From assembly GCA_964585685.1 (NCBI GenBank), contig CAZPEP010000042.1:62001-126000 (forward strand): a DNA stretch of 64,000 nucleotides, written 5' to 3'. This document shows, piece by piece, positions 9,218 to 18,580 of the stretch. The notes below the pieces were generated by a model. That model was not told where the DNA came from. It did no database searches and saw only the letters and a list, made by a program, of their open reading frames with translations. Within the stretch, counting starts at the first letter, position 1, and each line of letters begins with the position of its first letter. The translations under genes were made by a program, and so were the position numbers. The stretch is from JALHVH01 sp964585685. Lineage in GTDB: Bacteria > Acidobacteriota > Aminicenantia > Aminicenantales > Saccharicenantaceae.

Positions 9218-10062
9218 GCGATGGCTCCTTCTTCCCTGAGATAGTCTACGAGCGCCTCCCGCCAGGGCCGGAGGGGCGGCATCCGGACGCTCCGGAGGGC
9301 CGTGTTGAGCGGCCGCCGGAGGCCGCCCTCGAGCTCCGGCGTCTCGATGCGCTCCTCCAGCCGGATGGGCGAACCGATGAGGCGGAAGATCTCGGCGGCG
9401 AACTCGTGCCAACTGCACGCGCCCGCGTTCGTGACGTGATAGACGCCCGGCGGCGCCCCACCCTCGAGGAGCTCCCGGATGCGGACGGCGGCGTCGACGG
9501 CGTAAGTCGGGCTCATGTAGATGTTGGACGAGACGGCGACCCGGTCCTTTGTCCGGGCGGCATCGAGCATGAGCTTGATGAAATTCGTTCCCCCCTTGGC
9601 CACCGAGCCCGTGATCCCGAACAGGCTCGAGACGCGGACGACGCGGTGGGCCGGGACCTGGCGGGCGAAGTATTCCCCGGCGGCCTTGCTGGCCCCGTAT
9701 GTGTTGAGCGGGTTGGGGCAGTCGTCCTCCGTGTAGGGCGCGCCCTTGGCCCCGTCGAAGACGTAGTCGGTACTGATGTGGACGAGGCCCAGGCCGAGGG
9801 CCAGGCAGGCGTCGCGCAGGTTTTTGACGCCGACGGCGTTGACGGCGAAGGCCTTTTCGGCGTTCTTCTCGCAGTCCGGGACGTTGTGGTAGGCAGCCGT
9901 GTTGATGACCGTTTCCGGGCCGCAGGCTTCGAGGACCTCGCGGAGCCGGACGGGCTTGCAGATGTCCACTTCGCCGACGTCCAGGGCGGCGCAGTTCGGG
10001 CCGAAGACCTTGACCAGCTCCCGGCCGAGCTGTCCTTTGGCACCGATGATCGCGACGTTCAT
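9214..10062 (-). CDS. rfbD: dTDP-4-dehydrorhamnose reductase family protein
   Basis: 282 residues starting at MNVAIIGAKGQLGREL. The GAKGQLG Rossmann motif, the INTAAYHNVPDCEKN segment (family consensus VNAAAYTAVDKAE), the HISTDYVFDG catalytic Thr region and YGASK (YxxxK) are all present. It would reduce a dTDP-4-keto-6-deoxy sugar, the last step to dTDP-L-rhamnose, working with the RmlC-like enzyme next door. RmlA and RmlB are not in this window and must be elsewhere if rhamnose is the product. A start at 10062 fits; a longer open frame reaching 11010 is only a shadow of the upstream GT2. Confidence 0.88.
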   Translation of the reverse strand: MNVAIIGAKGQLGRELVKVFGPNCAALDVGEVDICKPVRLREVLEACGPETVINTAAYHNVPDCEKNAEKAFAVNAVGVKNLRDACLALGLGLVHISTDYVFDGAKGAPYTEDDCPNPLNTYGASKAAGEYFARQVPAHRVVRVSSLFGITGSVAKGGTNFIKLMLDAARTKDRVAVSSNIYMSPTYAVDAAVRIRELLEGGAPPGVYHVTNAGACSWHEFAAEIFRLIGSPIRLEERIETPELEGGLRRPLNTALRSVRMPPLRPWREALVDYLREEGAIA

Positions 10063-10073
10063 CCTGATCTCTC

Positions 10074-11036
10074 TCAATGATTTATAGCATGATTCCCGCG
10101 GCCTGTTAAGGAGAACGTGAAGTAGGCGGCGGCCTCCCGGAGCCGTTCCTTGCGGGAGGGGGCGCGGGTGAAGAGGGCCAGGGCGGCCCGGCCGGCGAGC
10201 CTCAAGAAGAAGCCGGCGACGGCCGACGCCCGGAAGGCCAGCCCGGCGACGAGGCCTCGCTCCTTGCGGACGTAAGCGAAGAGCCGTCGGAGCCATTCCG
10301 TGTTGACCTTGCCGCGGACGACGCGGTAGGTGATCCCGTGATGGTGGAGCACACGGACGGAGGGGACGAAGAGCATGGTGAATTCCCCGTCGCGCATCCT
10401 CCTCCCCATGTCGACGTCCTCGAGGTAGAAGAAATATTCCTCGTTGAGGAGGCCCGTCGCTTCGAGCGCCCGGCGCGGCAGGACGATGCACGCCCCCGAG
10501 AGCCAGCCGAGGCGGACGGGCCGTCCCCTTTTTGCGAAGTACGGCGCGTGGACGAAGAACCCCCGGAAAAGCCGGGGGAAGAGGCGGGAGAGGAATAGGA
10601 AATAGGCGAGGCCGCTTCCGACCGTCGGCAGGGCGCCGCCCGCCCCCGCCTGGAATTTCCCGTCCGGAAGGATCAGGGCCGGGGCCGCGGCGCCGGCCTC
10701 GAGGTCCGCTTTGAGCGCGGCCACGAGGCCCTCGACCGCCCCGTCGCCGAGGACGACGTCCGAATTGAGGAGGAGTACGTGATCGGCCTTCCCCTCGTCG
10801 AGGACCAGGCGGAGGGCGACATTGTTGGCCCGGGCGTACCCCAGGTTCTCGGCGCTCCGGACCAGGCGGATGCGCGGGAACCGGCTCTCCACCATGTCGG
10901 CCGTCCCGTCTTCCGAGCCGTTGTCCACGACGTGGACGTCGAGCTCGAGCCCCCGCGTCGTGTCGAATAGCGCCCGGAGACATTCCTCGAGATACCCCCT
11001 CGCGTTCCAAACGACAATAACGACGGATACCCTCAT
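10074..11036 (-). CDS. GT2 family glycosyltransferase (rhamnosyltransferase-like)
   Basis: 320 residues from the ATG at 11036 (MRVSVVIVVWNARGYLEECL). GT-A fold motifs: VDNGSEDGT, NLGYARANN, LLLNSDV (the DxD-equivalent metal site), LSGACIVLPRRAL and YFFYLEDVDMGRRM (catalytic acid region). This pattern is that of WbbL-type dTDP-rhamnose:lipid-linked-sugar transferases, which fits the RmlC/RmlD-like genes just downstream. Cytoplasmic, membrane-associated (hydrophobic stretch near 155-185 and a basic C-terminus). Donor identity is an inference from context. Confidence 0.88.
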   Translation of the reverse strand: MRVSVVIVVWNARGYLEECLRALFDTTRGLELDVHVVDNGSEDGTADMVESRFPRIRLVRSAENLGYARANNVALRLVLDEGKADHVLLLNSDVVLGDGAVEGLVAALKADLEAGAAAPALILPDGKFQAGAGGALPTVGSGLAYFLFLSRLFPRLFRGFFVHAPYFAKRGRPVRLGWLSGACIVLPRRALEATGLLNEEYFFYLEDVDMGRRMRDGEFTMLFVPSVRVLHHHGITYRVVRGKVNTEWLRRLFAYVRKERGLVAGLAFRASAVAGFFLRLAGRAALALFTRAPSRKERLREAAAYFTFSLTGRGNHAINH

Positions 11037-11079
11037 GTTTTGTCGCTCGTCAAAGATCACAAAGCTCCGGTCGCCGCCG

Positions 11080-11152
11080 ACGCAGGCTAAAGCCTGCGGC
11101 TACATACAAGAAGCCGCCTGTCCTTGTAGCCTCAGGCTTTAGCCTGAGCGTG
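11080..11152. repeat. CAGGCTAAAGCCTG inverted-repeat element
   Basis: GCAGGCTAAAGCCTGCGGCTAC is followed ~35 bases later by its imperfect reverse complement (TTGTAGCCTCAGGCTTTAGCCTGA). The same unit recurs at 27499, 29217, 31919, 33829 and 41389. It fills the gap between two glycosyltransferase genes. Confidence 0.75.
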
Positions 11153-11159
11153 CTTGTCT

Positions 11160-12266
11160 TCATTTTATTTTTGTCTCGCCCTTTAATAGGCTTTCGTAGG
11201 CATCCGTGATCTTGTCCCAATCATAGCGCTCCATGATAATGGCGCGGGCGCGCTCGCCGAATCCCGCGAGCTTTTCGGGGTTCGCCAACGCCCGAGCCAT
11301 CTTTTCCCGAAGGGCGGCCTCGTCCTTTTGGAAATAGGCCCCAGCGTCGCCGAGGACTTCGACGTTGTAGGGGACGTCCCGGGCGATGACGAACCGGCCG
11401 GCGGCCATGGCCTCGAGCAGGGCCGGGTTCGTCCCGCCCACCTCGTTGCCGTGGATATAGGCGAAGGCGTTCGTCAGAAGCTCGCGCAGGATGTCCTTGT
11501 CGTAAATGAAGCCGGGGAACACGACCCTCGGGTCCCGCGCCGCGGCGGCCTTGAGTTCTTCCTGGTATCGGCCCTCATACTTTGAGCCGCCGATGAGGAC
11601 GAGCTTTTTCGCCGTGTCGAGCCCCTCGAAGGCGCGGACCGTAAGCAGGGGATTGTTCTCCGGCTCGAACCGCGTCACCTGGAGGAAATATTCCCCCGGC
11701 CGGAGCCCGAACCTCGAGATGAGCGATGGGTTGCGGCTTTGGGTCAATTCCGCGCCGTAAGGGATATAGTGAGTCTCCCGGCCGTAGCGCTCCAAGAAAT
11801 AGGCCTGGATGGCCCTCGAGTCCGTGACGATCTCGACCGGAAGTCTCGCTGCCCTCCGCTCGGCCGCGCGGTAGTAGGCCTTGCCCAAGGCGTTCCACTT
11901 GTCCCTCTTCCACTCGAGCCCGTCGACGTTGAGGACGACGCGCGCCTTCCGGGGCCGGGCCAGGGCCAGGACCGGGGCGTTGGCGCTGTTGAAGACGATC
12001 CAGGCGTCCGCCCGTTTCGGCAGGGCCGCCAACGCCGAAAAGAGCGTGTGGGAGAGCGTTTCCAACGCCCGGAGTTTCAGGGCGGGAGCATAACGGAGCG
12101 TCATTCCGAGATAAACCTTGGGCCGTCCGGGATAGAGACCCTTCCGATTATAGACCGTGACGGCGTGGCCCCGGGCCGCGAGGCGTTTTCCCAGTTCTTC
12201 GGCGCACGTCTCGAAGCCTCCGTATCGGGCGGGGACCCCTCTCGTCCCGAGGATGGCGACTTTCAT
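11160..12266 (-). CDS. GT4 family glycosyltransferase with DUF1972-type N-terminal domain
   Basis: 368 residues from the ATG at 12266: MKVAILGTRGVPARYGGFET, the signature of the DUF1972 N-terminal domain found in rhamnosyl- and glucosyltransferases of exopolysaccharide loci. The C-terminal GT4 domain has FLQVTRFEPENNP, AYIHGNEVGGTNPALLEAMA (donor-binding Glu region) and a final RYDWDKITDAYESLL. It acts in the cytoplasm on a lipid-linked acceptor. It ends at 11160 against the repeat element. The long frame continuing upstream to 13337 is a shadow of the next glycosyltransferase. Confidence 0.9.
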   Translation of the reverse strand: MKVAILGTRGVPARYGGFETCAEELGKRLAARGHAVTVYNRKGLYPGRPKVYLGMTLRYAPALKLRALETLSHTLFSALAALPKRADAWIVFNSANAPVLALARPRKARVVLNVDGLEWKRDKWNALGKAYYRAAERRAARLPVEIVTDSRAIQAYFLERYGRETHYIPYGAELTQSRNPSLISRFGLRPGEYFLQVTRFEPENNPLLTVRAFEGLDTAKKLVLIGGSKYEGRYQEELKAAAARDPRVVFPGFIYDKDILRELLTNAFAYIHGNEVGGTNPALLEAMAAGRFVIARDVPYNVEVLGDAGAYFQKDEAALREKMARALANPEKLAGFGERARAIIMERYDWDKITDAYESLLKGETKIK

Positions 12267-12277
12267 CGCGGGCCTTC

Positions 12278-13690
12278 TCAGCGGACGCGCCTCAGGAGCC
12301 GTTTGATCCGGGTCATGACCCCGAACGGCATTCTGTGGAGGAGGGGCCAGAAGAGCCTCTTCCCCATTTTCCGTGCCGGGCCCTCCGGCTCCAGGCTCGT
12401 GATCCGGGCGATCTCGGCCGGGCCGGGCCTCCGGAGCTTCGCGGCCTCGCCGGCCAGGACCTTCCGGCAGTGGGCGACGAGGGGCTTCGTGACGTTGTCC
12501 CAGGAGAACCGCTCCTTGACCGAGGCCAGCCGCTCCTTGATCTCGCGGCGCCTCGCCGCGTCCCCGGCGAGCTCCAGAATGGCCTGGACGAGCCCGTCCT
12601 CGTCCTCGGAGCCGACGGTCAGGCCCAGCCCTTCCTTTTGGACGAGGCCGGCGAAGTAGTCGCCGTCCGTGCAGATGATGGGCAGTTCGTACTTGAGGTA
12701 ATCGAGCAGGCGGATGCGGAACGAGTAGTATGTCTCGAAATGGGTGAAGTGGATGGAGATGCCGATGTCGGCCTCCCGGAAATAGAGCCCTTTCCGCTCG
12801 TAATCGATCCAGTCCTCGTTGAAGAAGACCGAGCGGCCGAGCAGATCCATCTCGCCGGCGAGCCGGACGGCCTCGTTGGCCAGGTCGAACTCGGGGAGGA
12901 GCGGGTTCGGGTGACGCTTGGCGATGAAGAAGAGCTTCAGGGCGGGGTTCGACGCGCGGGCCCGGGCGAACGCCCGGAGGAGTGTCGCCGGGTCGTACCA
13001 GTTGGTGATGACGCCGCCCCAGAAGAGGATGATGTCGTCGTCCCCGACCCCGGGGAGGACGCCGCGGATGACCCGCTCCGGCGCGGCGCCGGCGGCCGGG
13101 TCCTCGTCGTCCCGGGTGATGCCGAAATGGACGACCGAGATGAGGTCGTCGAGGTCGGGGCACAGGTCGAGGACCTCGGGGTTGATGCGGTCGAGGGCGA
13201 GAAGGGCGCCGGTGAAGAGGTCGCGTTGGCGCTCCGAAGCGCAGAGGAAGTGGTCGCCGGCCATGACCTGGTCGTTGAAGACGCGGAGGTCGTTGAGGTG
13301 GATGAACTCGCGGTCCTTGAGGTTCGCGACCTTCCACTTGTGGACGAAGAGGTTCTCGAGGGGGAAGGGGACGTAGAGGTCGCAGACGAGGTGGACGTCG
13401 AGGTCCTTGAGCCCCGGGAACTTGGAAAGGACGTAGCCCTGGGTGATGACGATCCGGCTCCCCCGGGCGAGGTCGAGGAGCGGCTCCGGGGCCTGGACGG
13501 AATAGGTGTGGAGCTCGAACGGCAGGGACCGGTAAAAGGACGGGTCGCCGGAGCGCGGGGAATAATCCGGGACGGCGAGCCCGACCTTGAAGTGTTTTGC
13601 CAGGCGCCTGGAGAACTCCCAGGCCCGGATGCCCGGGCCGGCCATCTTTTCGCCGGCGACGTCGTCGCTGATGAGGAGAATGTCGAGCAT
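12278..13690 (-). CDS. GT4-like glycosyltransferase, large form
   Basis: 470 residues (MLDILLISDDVAGEKMAGPG), with a GT-B layout. The N-terminal domain contains MAGPGIRAWEFSRRLAKHFKVGLAVP; the C-terminal domain has ILFWGGVITNWYDPATLLRAFA, DIGISIHFTHFETYYSFRIRLLDYLK and LPIICTDGDYF, the donor pocket. The family is common in actinobacterial and Acidobacteriota-type surface loci; the sugar is unknown. The C-terminal ~60 residues are basic and proline-rich and may contact membrane. It is separated by 4 bases from the upstream gene at 13695, so the two are likely one transcript. Confidence 0.87.
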   Translation of the reverse strand: MLDILLISDDVAGEKMAGPGIRAWEFSRRLAKHFKVGLAVPDYSPRSGDPSFYRSLPFELHTYSVQAPEPLLDLARGSRIVITQGYVLSKFPGLKDLDVHLVCDLYVPFPLENLFVHKWKVANLKDREFIHLNDLRVFNDQVMAGDHFLCASERQRDLFTGALLALDRINPEVLDLCPDLDDLISVVHFGITRDDEDPAAGAAPERVIRGVLPGVGDDDIILFWGGVITNWYDPATLLRAFARARASNPALKLFFIAKRHPNPLLPEFDLANEAVRLAGEMDLLGRSVFFNEDWIDYERKGLYFREADIGISIHFTHFETYYSFRIRLLDYLKYELPIICTDGDYFAGLVQKEGLGLTVGSEDEDGLVQAILELAGDAARRREIKERLASVKERFSWDNVTKPLVAHCRKVLAGEAAKLRRPGPAEIARITSLEPEGPARKMGKRLFWPLLHRMPFGVMTRIKRLLRRVR

Positions 13691-13694
13691 GGGG

Positions 13695-14345
13695 TCACCC
13701 TTTCCCGAGGGCGTCGAGGAGTTTCTTGAGGAGAGCGACGGCCGCCGCCTCGAAAAGGAGGATGGCCGCGGCCAGGAGGAAGACGCTTCGGAATACGCCG
13801 GACCCGTGCCGGGCGATCCGGGGAAGCTCCTCCCAGACGGTGCGCCGCGCGTAGGTGCGGAAGGTCAGGTCCCCGCCGGCAGCCCCGCCGTTGAAGAAGA
13901 ACTCGCCGTCCGGGTAGACGTCGGCCGCGTTCATCCAAACGGCGATGGCGTTCGAGGGGGTCGAGGCGGGAGAATCGAGCTCGAAGAGGTAAGAACGTCC
14001 CTTGGAACTGGGTTGGGGGGGGAATCGGAACGTCCGGTAGAGATTGTTCCGGACGTCGGAGGCGTTGAATACGACCTCGGCGGCGAGGACGCGGGTGGGC
14101 TCGAGCTCGTAGAGCCTGAAATGGACGTCCTTGTCGTTCAGGCGCCCGTGGGTCCCGAGGAGGACGTCGATCCGGGCCAGGCCGTCGGACGGGGCCTTGA
14201 AGGTCTGCCCGGTGCGCTCGCCGCCCAGGATGGGCGGGGTCGGGACGGAATTCGGGGAGGTGTCCACCTCCATCGTGTCGTGGTGGGCGACGAACAGGAG
14301 GAAGACCTGCAGAAGGACGAACAGGACGATGATGGCGGCCTTCAT
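13695..14345 (-). CDS. Membrane-anchored protein of unknown function
   Basis: 216 residues. An N-terminal hydrophobic helix (AAIIVLFVLLQVFLLFVA) and a C-terminal one (SVFLLAAAILLFEAAAVALL) bracket ~150 residues of beta-rich extracytoplasmic sequence (GQTFKAPSDGLARIDVLLGT, VHFRLYELEPTRVLAAEVVF), which resembles a jelly-roll sugar-binding fold. I do not recognise the family. The close coupling with the glycosyltransferase at 12278 suggests a role in the same glycan. A somewhat similar layout (membrane helix plus beta-rich domain) is seen at 44517-45248. Confidence 0.7.
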   Translation of the reverse strand: MKAAIIVLFVLLQVFLLFVAHHDTMEVDTSPNSVPTPPILGGERTGQTFKAPSDGLARIDVLLGTHGRLNDKDVHFRLYELEPTRVLAAEVVFNASDVRNNLYRTFRFPPQPSSKGRSYLFELDSPASTPSNAIAVWMNAADVYPDGEFFFNGGAAGGDLTFRTYARRTVWEELPRIARHGSGVFRSVFLLAAAILLFEAAAVALLKKLLDALGKG

Positions 14346-14405
14346 GTTCCTTCCCCAATATTACATGAGGAAGGAACGCGGCCGCAACCCGAAGCTGTCC
14401 GTTCC

Positions 14406-17400
14406 CTAGAATTTCGGTTCGATGTCGATGACGACGGTGACAGGCCGTCCCCGGCGCCTTCCGTCGGTCGCGGCGAAGTGGAGGACATGCTTCCCCAGGA
14501 ACCCGGGCGCGGGCATCCAGTAGAATATCCCGGACTTAGCGTCGAGGGTCGAGCCGACGGGCAGGCCCTTCGTCGCGTCGGCGCCCCATCCTACGTATCT
14601 CCGCCCGGCCCCGCCTTTCAGCCGGACGATCACGAGGCCCTGCTCGCGGACCGTCCGCCTGGAGCCCCCGGAAACTTCGATGGCGAGCCGCTCGGAATCG
14701 TCATCCGGCAGTAGCGCTGCCGTGTCCGCGCCCGTCCCCTCGGCCACATACGACGTTCCCTCTGCCTCCGACCCAATTGACCCGCTCGCCGTACTTAAGC
14801 TGCTCGCCCCGGAAAGATTTTGAATTTCAAAGAACCTCGACCCTATCCCCCCTATCGAGCCGGCATCGTCGGATACCGTCCAGCTGATCGTGTGGACGCC
14901 GTCCGCGTACTTTGTCGTGTCGAGGATATGGTAGCCGACCGGCCCGTCGCTGTTCTTGTACTCCGGGTAGGCATCGTGGACGTCCTGGCGGAAGAAATCA
15001 TAGACGGAGTTCCCGACGGGGATGCTGTCCACGAACACGGTGATCGTCGATCCGTCGCGAGGGATCTCCTTCGGCTGGGGTGTCAGGGCCCAGCCGAAGT
15101 TCACGTAGTTCGCTCCGGAGGCGATCCCGCCCTGCGCCGGCGTGTCGATGGCGCCGAACGGGTCGGTGTTGTGGGCGTTGTCGCCGGTGATGGTTTTTGC
15201 GCCCAGCTCCTTCTTCTTCCCCCCCGCGTCGAAGGCGACGGCGTGGATCCGGAAGGTCCCGTTCCCCTGGGCCGGCAGACCGTAGGTCAGGAGCTGGAAG
15301 CCCCACCCGGCCCGGTCGCTCATCGGGTACGCCGGGTATTCCGCCTCGACGTCGGGCCGGGCGCCCTTGACGAACGTAGCGTACCCGAGGAATATCAGTC
15401 CGTCGGACCCGATGGCCGCCGGCGGGTCGCCCGCGACGGGGTCGCGCCGGACCTCGACCCTTGCGACGGCGAGGTCGTCGAGCGCCCAGCCGGTGACGGG
15501 GATGCTCCCCATGACCGTCGCCCCGGGGGACGGCGTGTCGAAGCTCCCGAACGGCAGGGCGTCGCGGCCCGAACGGTACACCTTGAGCGTCACGGCGACT
15601 GTCTGGGGGCTGTTGAGGGCGGCCGCGTCGGTGACCGTCACCTTGCCCGTGTAAGTCCCGACCGCCAAACTTCCGGGCTTGACGCTGACCGAGAGGCTGG
15701 CGTCCCCGGTGCCCGACGTCGGAGAGACGCTGAGCCAACTTTTGTTCGTCGAGACCCGCCAGCTGAGGCTCGTTCCCGACGGCCCCAGGTTACGGGCGAT
15801 GCCCTTCTGGGCAGGAGTCGCCGCTCCGGACCGCACGGCGCCGAAGGCGAGGAAGGTCTTGTCCACCGAGAGCACGGCGAAGGCGCTCGTGGACGCGTAC
15901 AGCATAACCTCGTTCGACGCGGCTCCGGCGATGCCCTTCGAGTTGACCGCCCGCACTTTATAGAAATAAGCCTTGCCAGAGGCGGCCGTCGTGTCGTCAT
16001 AGAGATAGCTCGTCGTCGTTCCTATTCTGTGGGCCGTGTCCACCGGCACGTTCGTCGCGGTCCCTCGGAAGACCTCGAAGCGGGAGAACCCGCCCCAATC
16101 CTTCCACATCCATTCGAGATCGTCCCAGATCTTCCCCGTGACCTCGAGGCGGATGGCCCCGGCGGCCGGGACGTAGCTCCCGGAGAGACCGGTCGTCCGG
16201 GGCGGACCGAAGACAAACGCCGTGTCGGTGTTCCTCCCGAGGTCCCGCACGGACGCCACGAAATTCCGCAGGGCGATCTCCTTGTTCATTCCCTTGATCC
16301 GGTGCTCGTCGGTCGCGTCCGTCCACCGGAAGAAGTTGATGACGTGCGGGCGGTAGCCGTAGTTCCGCAGGAACTGCTGGAGGATGAAATCGGGCGTACT
16401 CTGAGGGGCCCCGAGCCCGAAGGGATAGGTCTCGGCGTCGTATTCCATCATGGCCCAGTTCGACGACAGGGCCGCCGTGGCCGGGACGCCGTACTGCGTC
16501 GTCCGGACGAAATAAAAGGAGCCGGGGGACGAGATATCCTTAAACTCGATGTCGTAGATGGTCGCCCCGGCCGAACCGTAGGGCGCGACGTCCGCGGTCG
16601 AGAGCGGCGAAGCCGAGCTGAAATACCGCGCGTTGAGGGCCGGCATCATCGAGGGGTTCGTGCTGTTGAGGTAGTCGGCCGGGATCTGGTGGCTGAACCA
16701 TTGGGCCGCCGGGATGCCCGCCTCGGACGCCCATCGGGCCGCGTCCCGGGCGAAGTTATGGACCATGGCCTCCCGAAATGCGTTCCAGAGGTCCCAGTAG
16801 GCGTTCCCGGGCGCCATGACGCGCGGCGGATCGAAGCCTCCCTCGATATAGCCCGGGCCTTCCGTCGGCATCATCCCCCCGTGGACGTAGCTCGCGAGGG
16901 GAATGGCGCCGTCCGTCTCCCCGTCGGCCAGGCTCCAGTTGTAATACTTGAGGTCCCACGACGTGAAGCTCTGTCCGAAGTCCGAATTGAACAGGGCCAG
17001 GCCGCTCGTCCCCTGGTATTTCGTCCCGCCCGCGGCGTACCCCTGGCCTCCGTAAGCGCCGGAAGCGTCGTCGTACATCCCGGCGCGCTGGATCCAGTCG
17101 CGGAACTCGAGGACGGCGAACGGCGAGTAATCGCAGAACCAGTCCTGGACGTCCTTGGTATGGTCCAGCCGGTCGTTGCTGAGCTCCGCCTCGCCCCAGC
17201 CGCTCAGGGCGATGAGAGTGTCGGGCTCCTCGGTCATCCTCTGCCTGAGAAAGGCCAACGTCGCCCGGCCCTTGGCTTCGAGGTTGCGTCGGAGCTTGCG
17301 GGCGTATCGGGAGAGCGTGCCCCAAATGGGGCCGTCGAGCGCCGCCTGGGGATCCCCGATGTTGGCGTCGGCGCAGAGCTTGTTGTCGTTGAACCACTGG

Positions 17401-17843
17401 GCGTTCCGGATGTCCTCTTCCTTGGCGTCGTGATAGACCCAGCGATAGCGGGCCAGGCCCGAAATGAGGACGAGGTGGAGCCGGACCTTCCTGGCCTTGG
17501 CCGCCTGGATGTAGGCATCCGCGGAATCCTTGAAAGCCTGGATGCCGTTCGCGGCGTCGTTCCAATCGGACGCCCAGGCGAGGTCCGTGGCGATGCCGGT
17601 GATGGAGAACGAGAGCCAGGCGTAAAGGCCGAAGTTCAGGTTGGCTTTGATGTAGTCGACCTCGTCGGCGTCGAGCGGCGAATGCTCGAGACTGACGATG
17701 ACGGAATTGGCGTAAGAGGGCCGGGGAAGCTCTTCGGCGCGCCCGGAGACCGGAGGAACGAGTAGGGCGACGAGGAGTGCCGCCGGCAGGAATGCGGCGA
17801 GGGCCGGAGTTCGACCGTTCCCGTGTCTCATGTCCGTTCCCAT
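14406..17843 (-). CDS. Secreted modular protein: glycosidase-like barrel plus Fn3/BACON/Ig-like domains
   Basis: 1145 residues with a signal peptide (LAAFLPAALLVALLVPPVSG). Residues ~40-560 form a domain shared with 18581-21046 (SYANSVIVSLEHSP, FGLYAWLSFSITGI, WFCDYSPFAVLEFRDWIQ, GGFDPPRVM); its layout and the GWGEAEL motif resemble a glycoside-hydrolase TIM barrel but I cannot name the catalytic pair. Then an Fn3-like region, a BACON-like domain (TNKSWLSVSPTSGTGD), and the ~370-residue C-terminal module shared with 2593-5805, ending VLHFAATDGRRRGRPVTVVIDI. It thus joins halves of its two neighbours. Start is 17843 (GGGGGTAGAACG upstream) or the ATG at 17831. Confidence 0.83.
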   Translation of the reverse strand: MGTDMRHGNGRTPALAAFLPAALLVALLVPPVSGRAEELPRPSYANSVIVSLEHSPLDADEVDYIKANLNFGLYAWLSFSITGIATDLAWASDWNDAANGIQAFKDSADAYIQAAKARKVRLHLVLISGLARYRWVYHDAKEEDIRNAQWFNDNKLCADANIGDPQAALDGPIWGTLSRYARKLRRNLEAKGRATLAFLRQRMTEEPDTLIALSGWGEAELSNDRLDHTKDVQDWFCDYSPFAVLEFRDWIQRAGMYDDASGAYGGQGYAAGGTKYQGTSGLALFNSDFGQSFTSWDLKYYNWSLADGETDGAIPLASYVHGGMMPTEGPGYIEGGFDPPRVMAPGNAYWDLWNAFREAMVHNFARDAARWASEAGIPAAQWFSHQIPADYLNSTNPSMMPALNARYFSSASPLSTADVAPYGSAGATIYDIEFKDISSPGSFYFVRTTQYGVPATAALSSNWAMMEYDAETYPFGLGAPQSTPDFILQQFLRNYGYRPHVINFFRWTDATDEHRIKGMNKEIALRNFVASVRDLGRNTDTAFVFGPPRTTGLSGSYVPAAGAIRLEVTGKIWDDLEWMWKDWGGFSRFEVFRGTATNVPVDTAHRIGTTTSYLYDDTTAASGKAYFYKVRAVNSKGIAGAASNEVMLYASTSAFAVLSVDKTFLAFGAVRSGAATPAQKGIARNLGPSGTSLSWRVSTNKSWLSVSPTSGTGDASLSVSVKPGSLAVGTYTGKVTVTDAAALNSPQTVAVTLKVYRSGRDALPFGSFDTPSPGATVMGSIPVTGWALDDLAVARVEVRRDPVAGDPPAAIGSDGLIFLGYATFVKGARPDVEAEYPAYPMSDRAGWGFQLLTYGLPAQGNGTFRIHAVAFDAGGKKKELGAKTITGDNAHNTDPFGAIDTPAQGGIASGANYVNFGWALTPQPKEIPRDGSTITVFVDSIPVGNSVYDFFRQDVHDAYPEYKNSDGPVGYHILDTTKYADGVHTISWTVSDDAGSIGGIGSRFFEIQNLSGASSLSTASGSIGSEAEGTSYVAEGTGADTAALLPDDDSERLAIEVSGGSRRTVREQGLVIVRLKGGAGRRYVGWGADATKGLPVGSTLDAKSGIFYWMPAPGFLGKHVLHFAATDGRRRGRPVTVVIDIEPKF

Positions 17844-17917
17844 CGTTCTACCCCCATATTCGCCTGTTCCCGTTCGCGGGAACCCCGGCCGGGCGGCGCC
17901 TCGCGCGGCCCCACGCC

Positions 17918-18577
17918 TCAGAAAAGATATCCCAATCCCAGCCCGAGCTCCAGACCGCCGATATCGACCTTGATCCCGGAGGGCTCGATGTCACATCGCG
18001 AGAAGCTCAGGCGGGCGTCCGCGAAGAGCCTCTTGGCGAACCGAAACTTCGCGCCCGCCCGCGCCTTCCAGCCCATGCCGCCGCTCGAAACGTCGCCGAT
18101 GACGTTGGTTTCCCGGAAGTCGTAGTAGCTCAACCCGGCCCCTGCGTAAGCGCGCCACCGGCCGTGCCCGATCTCGTAGTCGAGGCCCAGGCCGAAGGGC
18201 GTGATCCGGACCTTGGTCGTTTCCCCGGTGTAGGTCATCCTGCCGTTCTTCGAGAAGAGGCCGCCCTCGATCCAGGTCGAGAGCCCCTTCCAGACCTGGG
18301 CCGTGATCTCCGCCCCGAACGCGAACCCACCGCCGTAAACATCTTTGAAGGCGGCTTCCGACGGGGCGAAATACCCCCCGCGGACGGCGACGGTGAATTC
18401 CGCCGTCCGTGGTGCCGCCGGCTTCGCTTCGGGCTTGGCCACCGGTTCTTGGGCCGGGCTCGCGGACTGCCCGGGCGTCTGCGGAGCGGCCTGCTCCCGG
18501 GTCTGCCCCGCGATCAGCCCGGCCGACGCCAGCGCCATGAGCCCCGTCACCGCCACCGCCGCCATCGTCTTATTCAT
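17918..18577 (-). CDS. Outer-membrane beta-barrel protein
   Basis: 219 residues. Signal peptide to about residue 24 (MNKTMAAVAVTGLMALASAG), then a Pro/Ala/Glu-rich linker of ~30 residues, then alternating amphipathic strands (FTVAVRGGYFAP, FGAEITAQVWKGLSTWIEGGLF, WRAYAGAGLSYYDF) ending in Phe (LGLGLGYLF), the C-terminal signal for Bam-dependent insertion. It fits the small outer-membrane barrel group (OMP_b-brl, eight strands). It lies between two secreted modular proteins and may share their envelope function; this is inference. It is direct evidence that the host has an outer membrane. Confidence 0.85.
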   Translation of the reverse strand: MNKTMAAVAVTGLMALASAGLIAGQTREQAAPQTPGQSASPAQEPVAKPEAKPAAPRTAEFTVAVRGGYFAPSEAAFKDVYGGGFAFGAEITAQVWKGLSTWIEGGLFSKNGRMTYTGETTKVRITPFGLGLDYEIGHGRWRAYAGAGLSYYDFRETNVIGDVSSGGMGWKARAGAKFRFAKRLFADARLSFSRCDIEPSGIKVDIGGLELGLGLGYLF

Positions 18578-18580
18578 ATG

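Noticed and set aside
9214..10062. Complete dTDP-rhamnose pathway
   Set aside because: Only RmlC- and RmlD-like genes are present. RmlA and RmlB are not in the window, so the pathway cannot be called complete here.
10074..11010. N-terminal extension of the RmlD frame up to 11010
   Set aside because: The extension overlaps the GT2 gene in another frame and is Arg/Pro-rich; the conserved RmlD start is at 10062.
14820..17765. A 981-codon open frame on the + strand
   Set aside because: Shadow of the secreted protein at 14406-17843, with the same composition artefact. The similar + frame at 2671-5811 is rejected for the same reason.
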